Positions 1-8,107 of a DNA stretch of 49,143 nt are shown here, in pieces. The stretch is taken from NCBI GenBank assembly GCA_900469345.1, contig UBWZ01000023.1, positions 1 through 49,143 on the forward strand, read 5' to 3'. The translations under genes and the position numbers were made by a program. This DNA is from Hyphomicrobiales bacterium. Lineage in GTDB: Bacteria > Pseudomonadota > Alphaproteobacteria > Rhizobiales > Rhizobiaceae. The notes below the pieces were generated by a model. The model saw nothing but the letters and a program-made list of their open reading frames with translations, searched no databases and was not told the origin of the DNA. Numbering within the stretch: position 1 is the first letter of the stretch; every line of letters begins with the position of its first letter.

Positions 1-520
1 GGGCACAACACCGGTTACGAGCCAGCGCTTCCTCGACCGCTTCGATACAGAAGTCCGCCTCCATCGTGATCGATAATCGCCACGACAGAACCCGACGGCT
101 GAACCAGTCCACGACTGCGCAGAGGTAGACAAAACCACGCGCCATGGAGATATAGGTCAGGTCCATCGCCCATACCTGATTGGGCCGGGTAACCGCCAGC
201 TTGCGCAGGAGGTAGGGATAGATTTTGTGACCTGGCGCTGGTTTTGACGTGTTCGGGCGACGATAGATCGCCTCGATACCCATCTTCTTCATCAGCGTAA
301 CGACGTGCAGCCGCCCAGTTTCCAGGCCTTCTCCCTTCAAAAGCCATTGCAACATCCGACTTCCCGCGAATGGATATTCGAGATCCAGCTCGTCGATCCG
401 GCGCATCAGGGCAAGATCGCCATCAGATACTGGACGCGGCGAATAGTAGACGCTGCCACGGCTGAAACCGAAGAGCCTGGCCTGCCTCACGACCGACAGC
501 TTATGCTTGCGGTCGATCAT
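1..520 (-). CDS. IS3-family transposase OrfB (partial, N-terminal part)
   Basis: Transposase catalytic subunit, which cuts and joins the IS ends. The frame is open from the ATG at 520 to the window edge, about 173 codons, so the protein is incomplete. It contains the HTH_21-type region (RRIDELDLEYPFAGSRML) and the start of the rve/DDE integrase core with WAMDLTYISMARGF, whose Asp is the first catalytic acid, followed by VDWFSRRVLSWR. The start overlaps the OrfA stop as ATGA (517-520), so the two are translationally coupled. The last few residues (ARNRCC) depart from the usual ARYGKPE continuation, which suggests truncation near position 15. Confidence 0.8.
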   Translation of the reverse strand, partial: MIDRKHKLSVVRQARLFGFSRGSVYYSPRPVSDGDLALMRRIDELDLEYPFAGSRMLQWLLKGEGLETGRLHVVTLMKKMGIEAIYRRPNTSKPAPGHKIYPYLLRKLAVTRPNQVWAMDLTYISMARGFVYLCAVVDWFSRRVLSWRLSITMEADFCIEAVEEALARNRCCA

Positions 521-828
521 TTCTTTCCTCCCAGCAATCCCGCCTTGCCGAGCGCACCGGACAAAAAATCGTTCTCCAAGGTCAGTTCGCCGATCTTGGC
601 GTGAAGCGTTTTCACATCGATGCTCGGTCCGGCCGGTTCCGCCTTTGCTTCATCACCGAAAACGCCTGTCGCACCCTCAAGGAGCTGGTCTTTCCACTGC
701 TTGATCTGATTGGCATGCACGTCGAATTGCTGGGATAATTCCACCAGTGTCTGCTCACCTCGGATCGCAGCAAGCGCCACTTTTGCCTTGAAAGCCGGGC
801 TGTGGTTCCGGCGCGGTCGTCTCGTCAT
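517..828 (-). CDS. IS3-family transposase OrfA (helix-turn-helix)
   Basis: DNA-binding OrfA, 103 residues from the ATG at 828, which has AGGGG about 6 bases upstream; an in-frame ATG at 849 is possible but has no better ribosome site. The N-terminal transposase_8 helix-turn-helix reads FKAKVALAAIRGEQTLVELS and is followed by a leucine-rich coiled coil (LHAKIGELTLENDFLSGAL) of the sort that multimerises OrfA with OrfAB. It stops in a 4-base overlap with OrfB. Confidence 0.85.
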   Translation of the reverse strand: MTRRPRRNHSPAFKAKVALAAIRGEQTLVELSQQFDVHANQIKQWKDQLLEGATGVFGDEAKAEPAGPSIDVKTLHAKIGELTLENDFLSGALGKAGLLGGKK

Positions 829-849
829 GGTATCCCCTGTTCCTGGCAT

Positions 850-1782
850 CTAAGCCGAAGTCAGGCAGAAATTCCACTTATCCCAGCTGTGCAGATTTCC
901 CGAGCCACCTCTAACCTCTCTCGAAAGCCATTTCCTGACCCGGCCGTTCGTGTTCTCGACGGTCCCTTTTTGCCAGGGCGACTGAGGATCGCAGAACCAG
1001 GTCTGGGCACCGATATTGGCCTGGAGATAAGGCCAGTCCGTGAACTCCGTCCCACGATCGAAGGTGATGGATCGACGGGCAAGATGGGGTAGGGACCGAA
1101 GCGCGTTCACCAGTCCATCCATGACAGGCCTCGATTGCCGATCGTTGTTGCGCAGGAAGATGGCGAAGCGGCTGACCCGCTCTACAAGCGATGTGACATT
1201 GGCTTTGCCGAACTTCTTTCGAAACTGGATCAAGTCGCATTCCCAATGTCCGAACTGCTTTCGGTCGGCAACGATATCCGGGCGGCGCAAGATGTTGAGG
1301 TCCGGGCTAAATCGTTGTCCGTGTTTGCGTCTTGCATGTCTTGGGCGCCGTCGAGCCCGATGCTCCGGCAGATGCCGCCACAGCTTGATCGCATGGCCAT
1401 CTGCCGAATAGGCGAACTTGTAGATCGTCTCATGGCTGACCGAGATCGGATGCTGCTCCAAGCGCATCCGGCCAGCGATCTGCTGTGGCGACCAGCCATG
1501 CATGATCCGGTCGACCACCGACTGCCTGACATGCGAGAAGCGAGCCAGCTTGCGCAGTTTCGCACGCCGGTCGCACGCCATGCCATGCGCCGTGACGCAA
1601 TAATAACCGCTGAGGTCCGGACAGTCCTTATCGACGAACGTATTGCGCTTGATCTCCCGAAAGACTGTCGAGCGGTGCCGGCCGAGCTTCTCGGCGATGA
1701 CCTCGACACTCAGACCAACTGTTCGCCAACGGGCGATCCTACGACGTTCATCTATGTCCATATGGGAGTAGGCGCGCTTCAT
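850..1782 (-). pseudogene. IS30-family transposase, C-terminus lost to the IS3 insertion
   Basis: Reads as an IS30 transposase: N-terminal helix-turn-helix (residues about 9-45, with GRHRSTVFREIKRN), a second HTH region, then the DDE core with GHWECDLIQF, ITFDRGTEFTDW and PWQKGTVENTNGRVRKWL, which include the catalytic acids. Family similarity ends after SREV at about residue 290 (position about 913); the last 20 residues are encoded by the end of the neighbouring IS3 element. The C-terminal tail is therefore missing and the element is probably dead. About 80 bases upstream (1783-1863) precede the start, including a likely IS30 end around 1820-1860. Confidence 0.8.
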
Positions 1783-1863
1783 TCCATCTTCCTCGCGAGT
1801 GAGAACCCATTGGTATCATTCGCAAGTCGCACTTCATCCTTGAACCCACCCCTCTACACCTGA
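908..1863 (-). mobile_element. IS30-family element remnant
   Basis: The stretch carrying the truncated IS30 transposase plus its upstream end. The 3' part and distal inverted repeat are absent, replaced by the IS3 element, so this is a nested, one-ended remnant. The outer boundary near 1863 is approximate. Confidence 0.55.
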
Positions 1864-2448
1864 AGGTCGCATAACCTTATTTATGGAAATTAACGATCGG
1901 ACCGAAGTGTGGCTTGCTGTCATCGGGACATCTTGACGACAGAAAGATCGTGCCGGCTTATGCTGCTCGAAGATCCTTCCTGGGCGCTACGGTTGTGCCG
2001 TCACAAAATTTAAATCGGTAAAGCAGGTGCATCAACTTTTCGGCTGCTTCATCAACACTCTTGCCTGGAGCACCGCGAAGCGGTGTTTGATCAGACCTGC
2101 CGCACCGAGACCGCATTGAACGTGCCAGCTTGCCGGACCAAGTATACGACTATCGTGTGATCTGCACGCCCAAGTGACACAGGCCGGAGCCGCCCGTCCC
2201 CATCCGGATCGCGTACCAATTCAAAACTCAAAGCTTACTGATCGCGGATCCCCTTGGAGGGCTGATAACTGTTCCGACCGGCCCTTTGAGAACCCACTGG
2301 ACATAGGGCGAGAGCTGGACGTATCTCCAACGCCAAAAATAGGCGTCACTGACTCCGGGGATGCCGCGGACTGTATTGGCGCCAGCACCACCTAGCGCCG
2401 AATGATTTATCGTTCTCGCGGCTTCAACCGTGCAGATCTGACCGGCGG
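1864..2448. other. Intergenic stretch without a recognisable gene
   Basis: Short open frames exist on both strands, but none has a convincing ribosome site or a family motif. It separates IS debris from the hydrolase gene and may be decayed sequence. I see no RNA gene or clear operator in it. Confidence 0.5.
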
Positions 2449-3393
2449 TCAAGGCTGCTTCTCGGTGACCGTCGCAAGCGGGGCGGCTTCGCTCTCAAGC
2501 GCGAGGCACGCTCTCGGCCAAGCGCCCTCGTCCGCGCCGAGGGCACTTTGAAGCCAGGCGAGCGTCAGACGCCGTGTCGCTTCCAGCACGTCTGGCGCTT
2601 CGGTCTCTGTTTCCTTCGCGTCGAGAGCTGCGATCCCTCCAAGGCCGTGCCCGACACCGTGCATCATCAGCATTGCAACGGCGCCTGGCGCGTCATGAAA
2701 CGCATCCGCATGCCAGTTAGGGCCACGCGTCGTAAAATGCGGGTTGTCCATGTCACCGCAAACGACCAGGCTCTGTGTCGTCAGGTTCGAAAAATCGACG
2801 TCGAAGAATGGAAACCGGGCAGCACTCTCAGCAGTCATTTCCTTGCCGCCGCGTCCCGGCGTTGTCAGGAGAACGCCCGCCGAAATGCGAGGGTCTAAAA
2901 AGTCCTCACCATCCACCTGCGCGCCGAGCAGTAGCCCTACCGTGTGGCCGCCGAAGGAATGACCGATCGCGCCGATGCGTAAAAGATCCATCCGCCCGGC
3001 AAGGGCCGGCGCCTGCCGTTCGATCTCCGGCAGTTGGTCCAGGATTGCCTTCATCTCCTCGACACGCTCGCGCCAGAAGAACGGTGCGCCAGGTGCATCC
3101 GACGGCAGGCCACCAACCCGCGAACTCGCATGCGTTGGCTGGATCACGACGAATCCTCTCTCCGCCCAAAACTGCGCAAGCAGAGCGTAGCCGTCCTTTG
3201 AAGGAATGTAGTTGGATGGGCCGAAACCATGCGACAGCAGCAGGATCGGTAGCTCGTCGCCGATTGCAGGCGCGGTGAGGCGCAGTTCCAACGGCTGGCG
3301 GGCGGGCATTGGAAGACGGATCGGCGTATAGGCCACAGTGAGTGCGGCCTCAGGCGTCGGAATCTGTTTTGCGAGATTGATTAGATTGTTCAT
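2449..3393 (-). CDS. Alpha/beta hydrolase, dienelactone-hydrolase/acetylhydrolase-like
   Basis: A 314-residue cytosolic alpha/beta-hydrolase-fold protein with no signal peptide. Visible features are the oxyanion-hole region LLLSHGFGPSNY (about residue 51-62), the nucleophile elbow GHSFGG (about residue 145-150) and a late HGVGHGLGG segment that supplies a candidate catalytic His. The layout resembles the chlorophyllase/platelet-activating-factor-acetylhydrolase-like group of predicted dienelactone hydrolases. The substrate cannot be read. It lies 37 bases downstream of the SDR gene on the same strand, so it is probably co-transcribed and controlled by the divergent AraC regulator. Confidence 0.8.
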   Translation of the reverse strand: MNNLINLAKQIPTPEAALTVAYTPIRLPMPARQPLELRLTAPAIGDELPILLLSHGFGPSNYIPSKDGYALLAQFWAERGFVVIQPTHASSRVGGLPSDAPGAPFFWRERVEEMKAILDQLPEIERQAPALAGRMDLLRIGAIGHSFGGHTVGLLLGAQVDGEDFLDPRISAGVLLTTPGRGGKEMTAESAARFPFFDVDFSNLTTQSLVVCGDMDNPHFTTRGPNWHADAFHDAPGAVAMLMMHGVGHGLGGIAALDAKETETEAPDVLEATRRLTLAWLQSALGADEGAWPRACLALESEAAPLATVTEKQP

Positions 3394-3430
3394 GGGTCTC
3401 GACCTTTGAAACTCGGTTTGGTTGGTGATG

Positions 3431-4189
3431 TCAGGCCAGCATAGGCCCCGCCTCGCGGAACGAGGTTTCCGCGTCGGCGCCGGCGGGGATCTTCATCGGC
3501 GCGTCGCTCTCCGTCACCGACCGCCAGACGGCCTCTGCAACCGCACCCGCCGTCGTGACCTCAGTGCCCGACCGCAGCTTCGTCAGGTAGTCGTGGACGA
3601 AGGCGGTATATGGTTCGGGAATTTCCATGCCCATGCGCGAGACAGCATTCTTGCCGAAGCCGGTCGTTGGCGCCGAGCCAGGCAAAACAAGTTTGGCGCG
3701 GATGCCGAAAAGCGCCGCCTCGAGAGCGAGGCTTTCGGTGAATGCGTTGAGGGCGGCCTTGCTGGCGCTGTAAATCGAAAGTGCTGGCGGTGGTTGCAAC
3801 GTGACGGTGGAGCTAACGTTGACGACGACGCCTGAGCGACGGGCCCGCATCTGCGGGAGAAAGGCTTTGGCCATCGCCATCGCGCCGAAAACGTTCGTTT
3901 CGAACAGCTCGCGGATCTTCGACATCTCCGTACCTTCAAGCACATTGAGCATGCCGACGCCGGCATTGTTGACTAGAGCATCGATCGTGCCGGCGGCTTC
4001 GACCGCCATCGCGATGCTGTCGGCGCTGGTGACGTCCAGCCGCAGGATTTCGAGCCGGTCGTTCGGCGGAAGCAGGTCGTTTCGTGGCGTGCGCATGGTC
4101 GCGACCACGTCCCACCCGGCGTCCAGAAATTTATGCGCGATGGCGAGGCCGAAACCAGACGAGCAACCGGTGATAAGGATCTTTGGCAT
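3431..4189 (-). CDS. SDR-family NAD(P)-dependent oxidoreductase
   Basis: A 252-residue classical short-chain dehydrogenase. The N-terminal Rossmann motif is TGCSSGFG (TGxxxGxG), the structural motif is NNAG in LVNNAGVGML, and the catalytic set is Ser in NVSST plus YSASK (YxxxK). An AGGAGAC ribosome site lies 7 bases before the ATG at 4189. It is first in a two-gene unit with the hydrolase and divergent from the AraC regulator, with 97 bases between starts that contain a paired direct repeat. This SDR/AraC pairing is common in proteobacteria; the substrate is unknown. Confidence 0.88.
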   Translation of the reverse strand: MPKILITGCSSGFGLAIAHKFLDAGWDVVATMRTPRNDLLPPNDRLEILRLDVTSADSIAMAVEAAGTIDALVNNAGVGMLNVLEGTEMSKIRELFETNVFGAMAMAKAFLPQMRARRSGVVVNVSSTVTLQPPPALSIYSASKAALNAFTESLALEAALFGIRAKLVLPGSAPTTGFGKNAVSRMGMEIPEPYTAFVHDYLTKLRSGTEVTTAGAVAEAVWRSVTESDAPMKIPAGADAETSFREAGPMLA

Positions 4190-4248
4190 GTTCTGTCTCC
4201 TGACTTTAACTTGCCTGAAGATGGACCTGATCGCCCGGACATGCTATA

Positions 4249-4286
4249 AGCGTAAGTCCAAGAGCGTTTAGCATAAGTCCGAAAGC
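4249..4286 (+). promoter_or_regulatory. Paired direct repeat, probable AraC-family operator
   Basis: Two 17-base copies, AGCGTAAGTCCAAGAGC (4249-4265) and AGCATAAGTCCGAAAGC (4270-4286), match at 14 of 17 positions and are spaced exactly 21 bp start to start, two helical turns. AraC-type dimers bind direct repeats with this spacing. The second copy abuts the ATG of the AraC gene, so binding would probably repress that gene and could activate or repress the divergent SDR operon. Confidence 0.6.
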
Positions 4287-5189
4287 ATGAGCGATCCCGT
4301 CGCCGAAGTGGTATCATTGCTGAAACCTCGTCCGTCGATCTCGAAGGTGGTCACAGGCGGTGGTCAGTGGTTGGTCGAGCGGACGGAGCTTGGAAGCCCC
4401 TTCTACTGTGCCGTCGTCGAAGGCCGCTGCCTGATGACGATTGCCGGTCGTGATCCAATGTTGCTGACCGCTGGGGACTTCGTCTTGGTCCCGAAGATCT
4501 TCTCGTTCACAATGAGCAGCATGAAGCCACCGCCACGCGGCGCACTTGCTCAACGTCTGGAAACCAGCCCCGGTGTCTTTCGCCTGGGTGACCCGGAAGC
4601 GCCGGAAGAGATCAAGGCACTGGTCGGACACTGTGCGTTCGGCTCGGATGACAAGGCTCTTCTCGTGTCGCTGCTCCCGGCGGTCATCCATGTTCAGGGT
4701 GAAGATCGACTGATGGCTCTGGTCCGCATGATCAACGAGGAAACGAGGGCCGACCGTGCCGCGCGCGAGATGGTTCTCCACCGGTTGCTCGAGGTCCTGT
4801 TCATCGATGCGCTACGATCAGCAGCCAATGCCAAGGCGCCGCCTGGCCTCTTGCGTGGTATGGCCGATCCGCTGCTGGCACCGACTTTGCGTCGGATTCA
4901 TGCAGATCCGGGTCGAAGCATGACGGTAGAGACACTTGCTCGGGAAGCGGCCATGTCTCGTTCAACTTTCTTCGATCGGTTCCGCAGGGAAGTCGGTGTC
5001 GCGCCGATGGAGTATGCGACGGGATGGCGCATGGCGCTGGCGAAAGAATTCCTCCGCGAAGATATGGCCATGGCGGAAATTGCCCAACGCGTCGGTTATG
5101 GATCGACAAGCGCCTTCAGCGTCGCCTTCAATCGGCATGTAGGAATGCCGCCTGGAGCGTATTCGCGCGCAGTTGCTATTGCGGCTTAA
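4287..5189 (+). CDS. AraC-family transcriptional regulator with cupin N-terminal domain
   Basis: 300 residues. The N-terminal half (about 10-180) looks like the cupin-type AraC ligand-binding domain (LTAGDFVLVPK and similar). The C-terminal roughly 100 residues hold the two helix-turn-helices: VETLAREAAMSRSTFFDRFR and MAEIAQRVGYGSTSAFSVAF, followed by the family's closing GMPPGAYSR. It is transcribed away from the SDR/hydrolase pair and probably regulates it and itself through the 21-bp-spaced repeat just upstream. No good Shine-Dalgarno is visible because the repeat occupies that position. Confidence 0.88.
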   Translation: MSDPVAEVVSLLKPRPSISKVVTGGGQWLVERTELGSPFYCAVVEGRCLMTIAGRDPMLLTAGDFVLVPKIFSFTMSSMKPPPRGALAQRLETSPGVFRLGDPEAPEEIKALVGHCAFGSDDKALLVSLLPAVIHVQGEDRLMALVRMINEETRADRAAREMVLHRLLEVLFIDALRSAANAKAPPGLLRGMADPLLAPTLRRIHADPGRSMTVETLAREAAMSRSTFFDRFRREVGVAPMEYATGWRMALAKEFLREDMAMAEIAQRVGYGSTSAFSVAFNRHVGMPPGAYSRAVAIAA

Positions 5190-5481
5190 AGCGTCCAACC
5201 TTCACCGCCGATACAGGCGGCCAATTTTTCGGATGTTCCCTTGGGGAAGGCCTGCTTGAGGTAAATCGAGGAAGGCAGAGGTTCGCGCTCAAGACACGCC
5301 GCGACGGGTAAAAACATCATGCACTGAATGTGTAAGCGGTAAACGTATAAACCGATGGAAGGCGCCCGGAGCAACGAATACGTGGCCACCGTCTTCAACG
5401 GCTGTGAACCAGCAGTCTATCAGCTCATCTCGCTAATCTCCTGTTTCATTGCGATTTGGCGGCATTTTGCCTTGAACTTAC

Positions 5482-5500
5482 AAACGGCGCTGCGCCGTTT
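5482..5500. terminator. Candidate hairpin terminator between convergent units
   Basis: AAACGGCG-CTG-CGCCGTTT forms a perfect 8-bp stem with a 3-base loop, with A and T runs at its edges. It lies between the AraC gene (plus) and the end of the long minus-strand operon, about 34 bases past the latter's stop, so it could serve both. The U-tract is short. The rest of 5190-5533 shows no gene. Confidence 0.45.
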
Positions 5501-5533
5501 TCGGCAGCGATTGGAGTGTTTAGCCCGCAACGT

Positions 5534-6913
5534 TCACCGCACCGTTAGCGTTAGTGCCTCAACGCAGCTTATGAGGTTGTTGATGTCGCCAGCGCGTGCA
5601 TTGTTGACCGCCTTCAGGATCTGCAGTCGCTGCGCTTCGGTCGCCATCCGCCCTGTCGCCGCCCTGAATTTTTCCTCGAGCTGTGCCCATGACAATGGTT
5701 TGCTCGCCTCCCCCAGCGGCGCGGTCACGTCGGACACAACTGTGCGCGCCCTGGCTTTGATCGTAACTCGCGCCAGCGTTTCGGCAGGAAACCGCGCATC
5801 GAATTCTGCGTTAAGTACAAGCCGCACACTGCTTGCCAGAAGCGATACTCTGTCCTGCGACAGAGCCTCCCGGGTTAGTGGCAACAGAGCCTGCGGCCCT
5901 GCGATGGCGGCAAGCGCGAGGCAATAGGGAATGCTGTACTGGACGTCCGTGAGATTGGAGGGTCTTACCCTGTTCGAGATGCGCAACGCGCCGCTGGTGG
6001 TCTCGACCTCGATCACCTCGATCTCTTCCGGCCTTATCCCGTGACGGTTGATGAGGTCCAGAAAAGCGTCGAGCGGCGCATGAACGTGCCGGCAGCATGC
6101 GTAGAGCTTGAAATAGGTGTTGCGGACATGCAGCGCGGTTCCGAGCGACAGGTCCTCGGCAAAATCATAATGGCGACGGCTGTCGAGAATGTTGCGCGGG
6201 CCGGTATAGCCCGCTTCGGCCAAGCCGAGCGCGACAAGTCCCGTCACCACCGACCAAGGTATGCCCTCCTTGACGTCGCTGCCTTCGGGTGCAGGGTCTC
6301 GCGGCGTCGGTGCGCTCGCAAACAACTGGTTCGGCGCGCTTTCGCCAGCGATCGCCAATGCATGTTCCAGAGTATCCGCGTCTGTTCGGCGTAAGGCGGC
6401 CGGAGTCGCGACAACGGCATAGGCCGCCCAGGTTCCGCTATTGCCGTAGCTCGTGCGCGCGGCAGCAATGGTGACGCCGATTTCGTAACCGATAACGATC
6501 GCGCTCAGCATGTCTTCGAGTGAAGACCCTGTTTCATGCCCAACGGCGAATGCTGCAGGGATGACCGCCGCACCGGGATGGCCGCGCGCCATCCGGTGAC
6601 CGTCATCGAGATCGAGCGCCGACGCTGCCGCGCTGTTAGCCCAGGCCGCCCCGATGACGCTGCCCGTCTTGCCGGAAAACCAGAGTGGCACCGATCCCGA
6701 TCCCATCACCGTCATGGCCATGTGGCGGACAGCGATTGGCCCCTGTTCATCCAGCCCGGCCGCCGCCGCCGCAAGGAGATCGAGAATACACCGGAAGGCT
6801 GCCTGTCTCGCCGCTTCTGGCGCAGGCTTTTGTCGGGCATCTGTGACGTAGGCTGCCATTTGCGCAACGATCCCCTCGCTGCATGGGATGGTCTTGGTCG
6901 GATCGTCGGTCAT
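5534..6913 (-). CDS. MmgE/PrpD family protein
   Basis: 459 residues, the usual length for the family. Visible family features are the helical N-terminal domain with ALDLDDGHRMARGHPGAAV (near residue 100), the GYEIGV stretch, and KLYACCRHVHAPLDA in the C-terminal lid region, which carries conserved basic residues. Characterised members include 2-methylcitrate dehydratase, cis-aconitate decarboxylase and iminodisuccinate epimerase of Agrobacterium. Last gene of the operon, 29 bases after the opine dehydrogenase, with a GGGGAGGG ribosome site. Given the opine-type neighbours, an epimerase or lyase acting on an iminodicarboxylate is a better guess than methylcitrate metabolism; this is inference. 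Confidence 0.85.
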   Translation of the reverse strand: MTDDPTKTIPCSEGIVAQMAAYVTDARQKPAPEAARQAAFRCILDLLAAAAAGLDEQGPIAVRHMAMTVMGSGSVPLWFSGKTGSVIGAAWANSAAASALDLDDGHRMARGHPGAAVIPAAFAVGHETGSSLEDMLSAIVIGYEIGVTIAAARTSYGNSGTWAAYAVVATPAALRRTDADTLEHALAIAGESAPNQLFASAPTPRDPAPEGSDVKEGIPWSVVTGLVALGLAEAGYTGPRNILDSRRHYDFAEDLSLGTALHVRNTYFKLYACCRHVHAPLDAFLDLINRHGIRPEEIEVIEVETTSGALRISNRVRPSNLTDVQYSIPYCLALAAIAGPQALLPLTREALSQDRVSLLASSVRLVLNAEFDARFPAETLARVTIKARARTVVSDVTAPLGEASKPLSWAQLEEKFRAATGRMATEAQRLQILKAVNNARAGDINNLISCVEALTLTVR

Positions 6914-6942
6914 GCAGATCGCCCTCCCCTCTCAAGCCAATC

Positions 6943-8016
6943 TCAAGACTTTCCCCGATACCCATGGGTTGCCAATTCCACGAGCAGATTGCGGTCATCC
7001 AGTCCCAGTGCCGGCAGAAGATCGTTGTCGGCGGTGAAATCGCGCCCGTAACAGGCGCCCAATATCTCGACGCCGCTCATGTGCAAGGGTGCCGAAACCC
7101 CTGCTATCCGGGCGAGACGAATGGTCGGAACGAGACCGAAGGGCACGTCTTCGAGCACGTACCGGGTGGCGATGGTTTTGGGCCCTGCCGGATCCTTTCC
7201 GTGCTGCGCGAGGTTTGCATAGACCTCGGCGACCGAGCCTCCGGAAATCCCATGGGTCAGCTTCGCATGCTCGAATATCGTCCGCACCGTCTTGCCGAAG
7301 GCCGCCGCGGTTTCAAGCCGCTCCCGATCGAGGCCCTCGAGCAATCTTGCGACCGCCGCCGTGACATTGGTGTTCTGCCCCCAGGCTTCGCCCCGCTCTA
7401 TGCGCGTAAGATTGCAAAGCGCGATTCCCATGTGGCTCTGTGGATTAAGATTGCTGAGCGCGATCGTCAGTATATCGTCCTTGAACAGGAAACGGTCGCC
7501 GAAAAGTTCATTAGAGAGTGCCAGTACCTCGTTCGCGCGGGAGGCGGGCAGCGCCGCCATGTCGACCTTTGCGCGAATTGCACCAATCCGGATACGGGTG
7601 GGCGATAGCGCCTTGCTGGTCAGAAGCGTTGTGCTCCAGGCACCGATTGGAATTTCGATGTCGCGCTCGCTTAGCGCCTTCGACAGGTAAAGTGCCGCAA
7701 AGGAAAGGTGCCCGCTGAAGATGACGGTGTGACGGGATTGCAGATGGGGTATCAAGCTGTCGAGCACCATCCGATGGCCGTAGGCCGGCAAGGCGATAAC
7801 GATCACGTCGTTGCTGGCGAGGTCTGCGGTGCTGGATGAGATCGAGGGGCAGAATTCCGCCTCCAGTGCACCGGTCACTTCGAGAGCAGTTCCTTCCCCG
7901 AAACTCGCGGTCGATTGTCCAGACGGAGACCAGAGAGTCGCGCCATGACCCCGGCTCAAGAGGAATGACGCATATCCCATGGCGATAGCGCCGGCTCCGG
8001 CGATGCCTACCTGCAT
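6943..8016 (-). CDS. NAD(P)-dependent opine (octopine/nopaline-type) dehydrogenase
   Basis: 357 residues. The N-terminal Rossmann domain starts with VGIAGAGAIAMGYASFLLSR (GxGxxG), followed by the ketopantoate-reductase-like NAD-binding fold. The C-terminal helical domain holds SNLNPQSHMGIALCN; His195 is at the position of the catalytic His of the octopine dehydrogenase family. These enzymes reductively condense an amino acid with a 2-oxo acid, or the reverse, to make or split N-carboxyalkyl amino acids. It lies 91 bases downstream of the ABC ATPase gene within the island. The flavin-type oxidase upstream suggests a catabolic or interconverting role rather than synthesis, but direction cannot be read from sequence. 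Confidence 0.82.
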   Translation of the reverse strand: MQVGIAGAGAIAMGYASFLLSRGHGATLWSPSGQSTASFGEGTALEVTGALEAEFCPSISSSTADLASNDVIVIALPAYGHRMVLDSLIPHLQSRHTVIFSGHLSFAALYLSKALSERDIEIPIGAWSTTLLTSKALSPTRIRIGAIRAKVDMAALPASRANEVLALSNELFGDRFLFKDDILTIALSNLNPQSHMGIALCNLTRIERGEAWGQNTNVTAAVARLLEGLDRERLETAAAFGKTVRTIFEHAKLTHGISGGSVAEVYANLAQHGKDPAGPKTIATRYVLEDVPFGLVPTIRLARIAGVSAPLHMSGVEILGACYGRDFTADNDLLPALGLDDRNLLVELATHGYRGKS

Positions 8017-8107
8017 TGTTTTCAGACCTATTTGCTATGCGACGTCCAAGCACGTCGCTGTATGCCAGGATTGACTGCGCAATCCCGCGGCCGCCCGATT
8101 GCTGCGC

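Larger units (their letters stand above)
1..907 (-). mobile_element. IS3-family insertion sequence, cut by the left window edge
   Basis: Two consecutive minus-strand genes (OrfA and OrfB) of IS3 type. The right-hand end is placed near 907: there the IS30 protein reading stops matching its family and the sequence read on the minus strand begins TGGCTCGGG, fitting the TG...CA termini of IS3 elements. The exact terminal repeat could not be confirmed because the other end is outside the window or lost. In the last 15 bases (1-15) OrfB departs from the sequence I expect for the family, so another junction may lie at the very edge. Confidence 0.75.

Noticed and set aside
1135..1863. 242-codon plus-strand frame
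   Set aside because: Antisense shadow of the IS30 transposase gene.
2174..2452. Small overlapping frames on both strands as genes
   Set aside because: No ribosome site, no recognisable motif and mutually overlapping.
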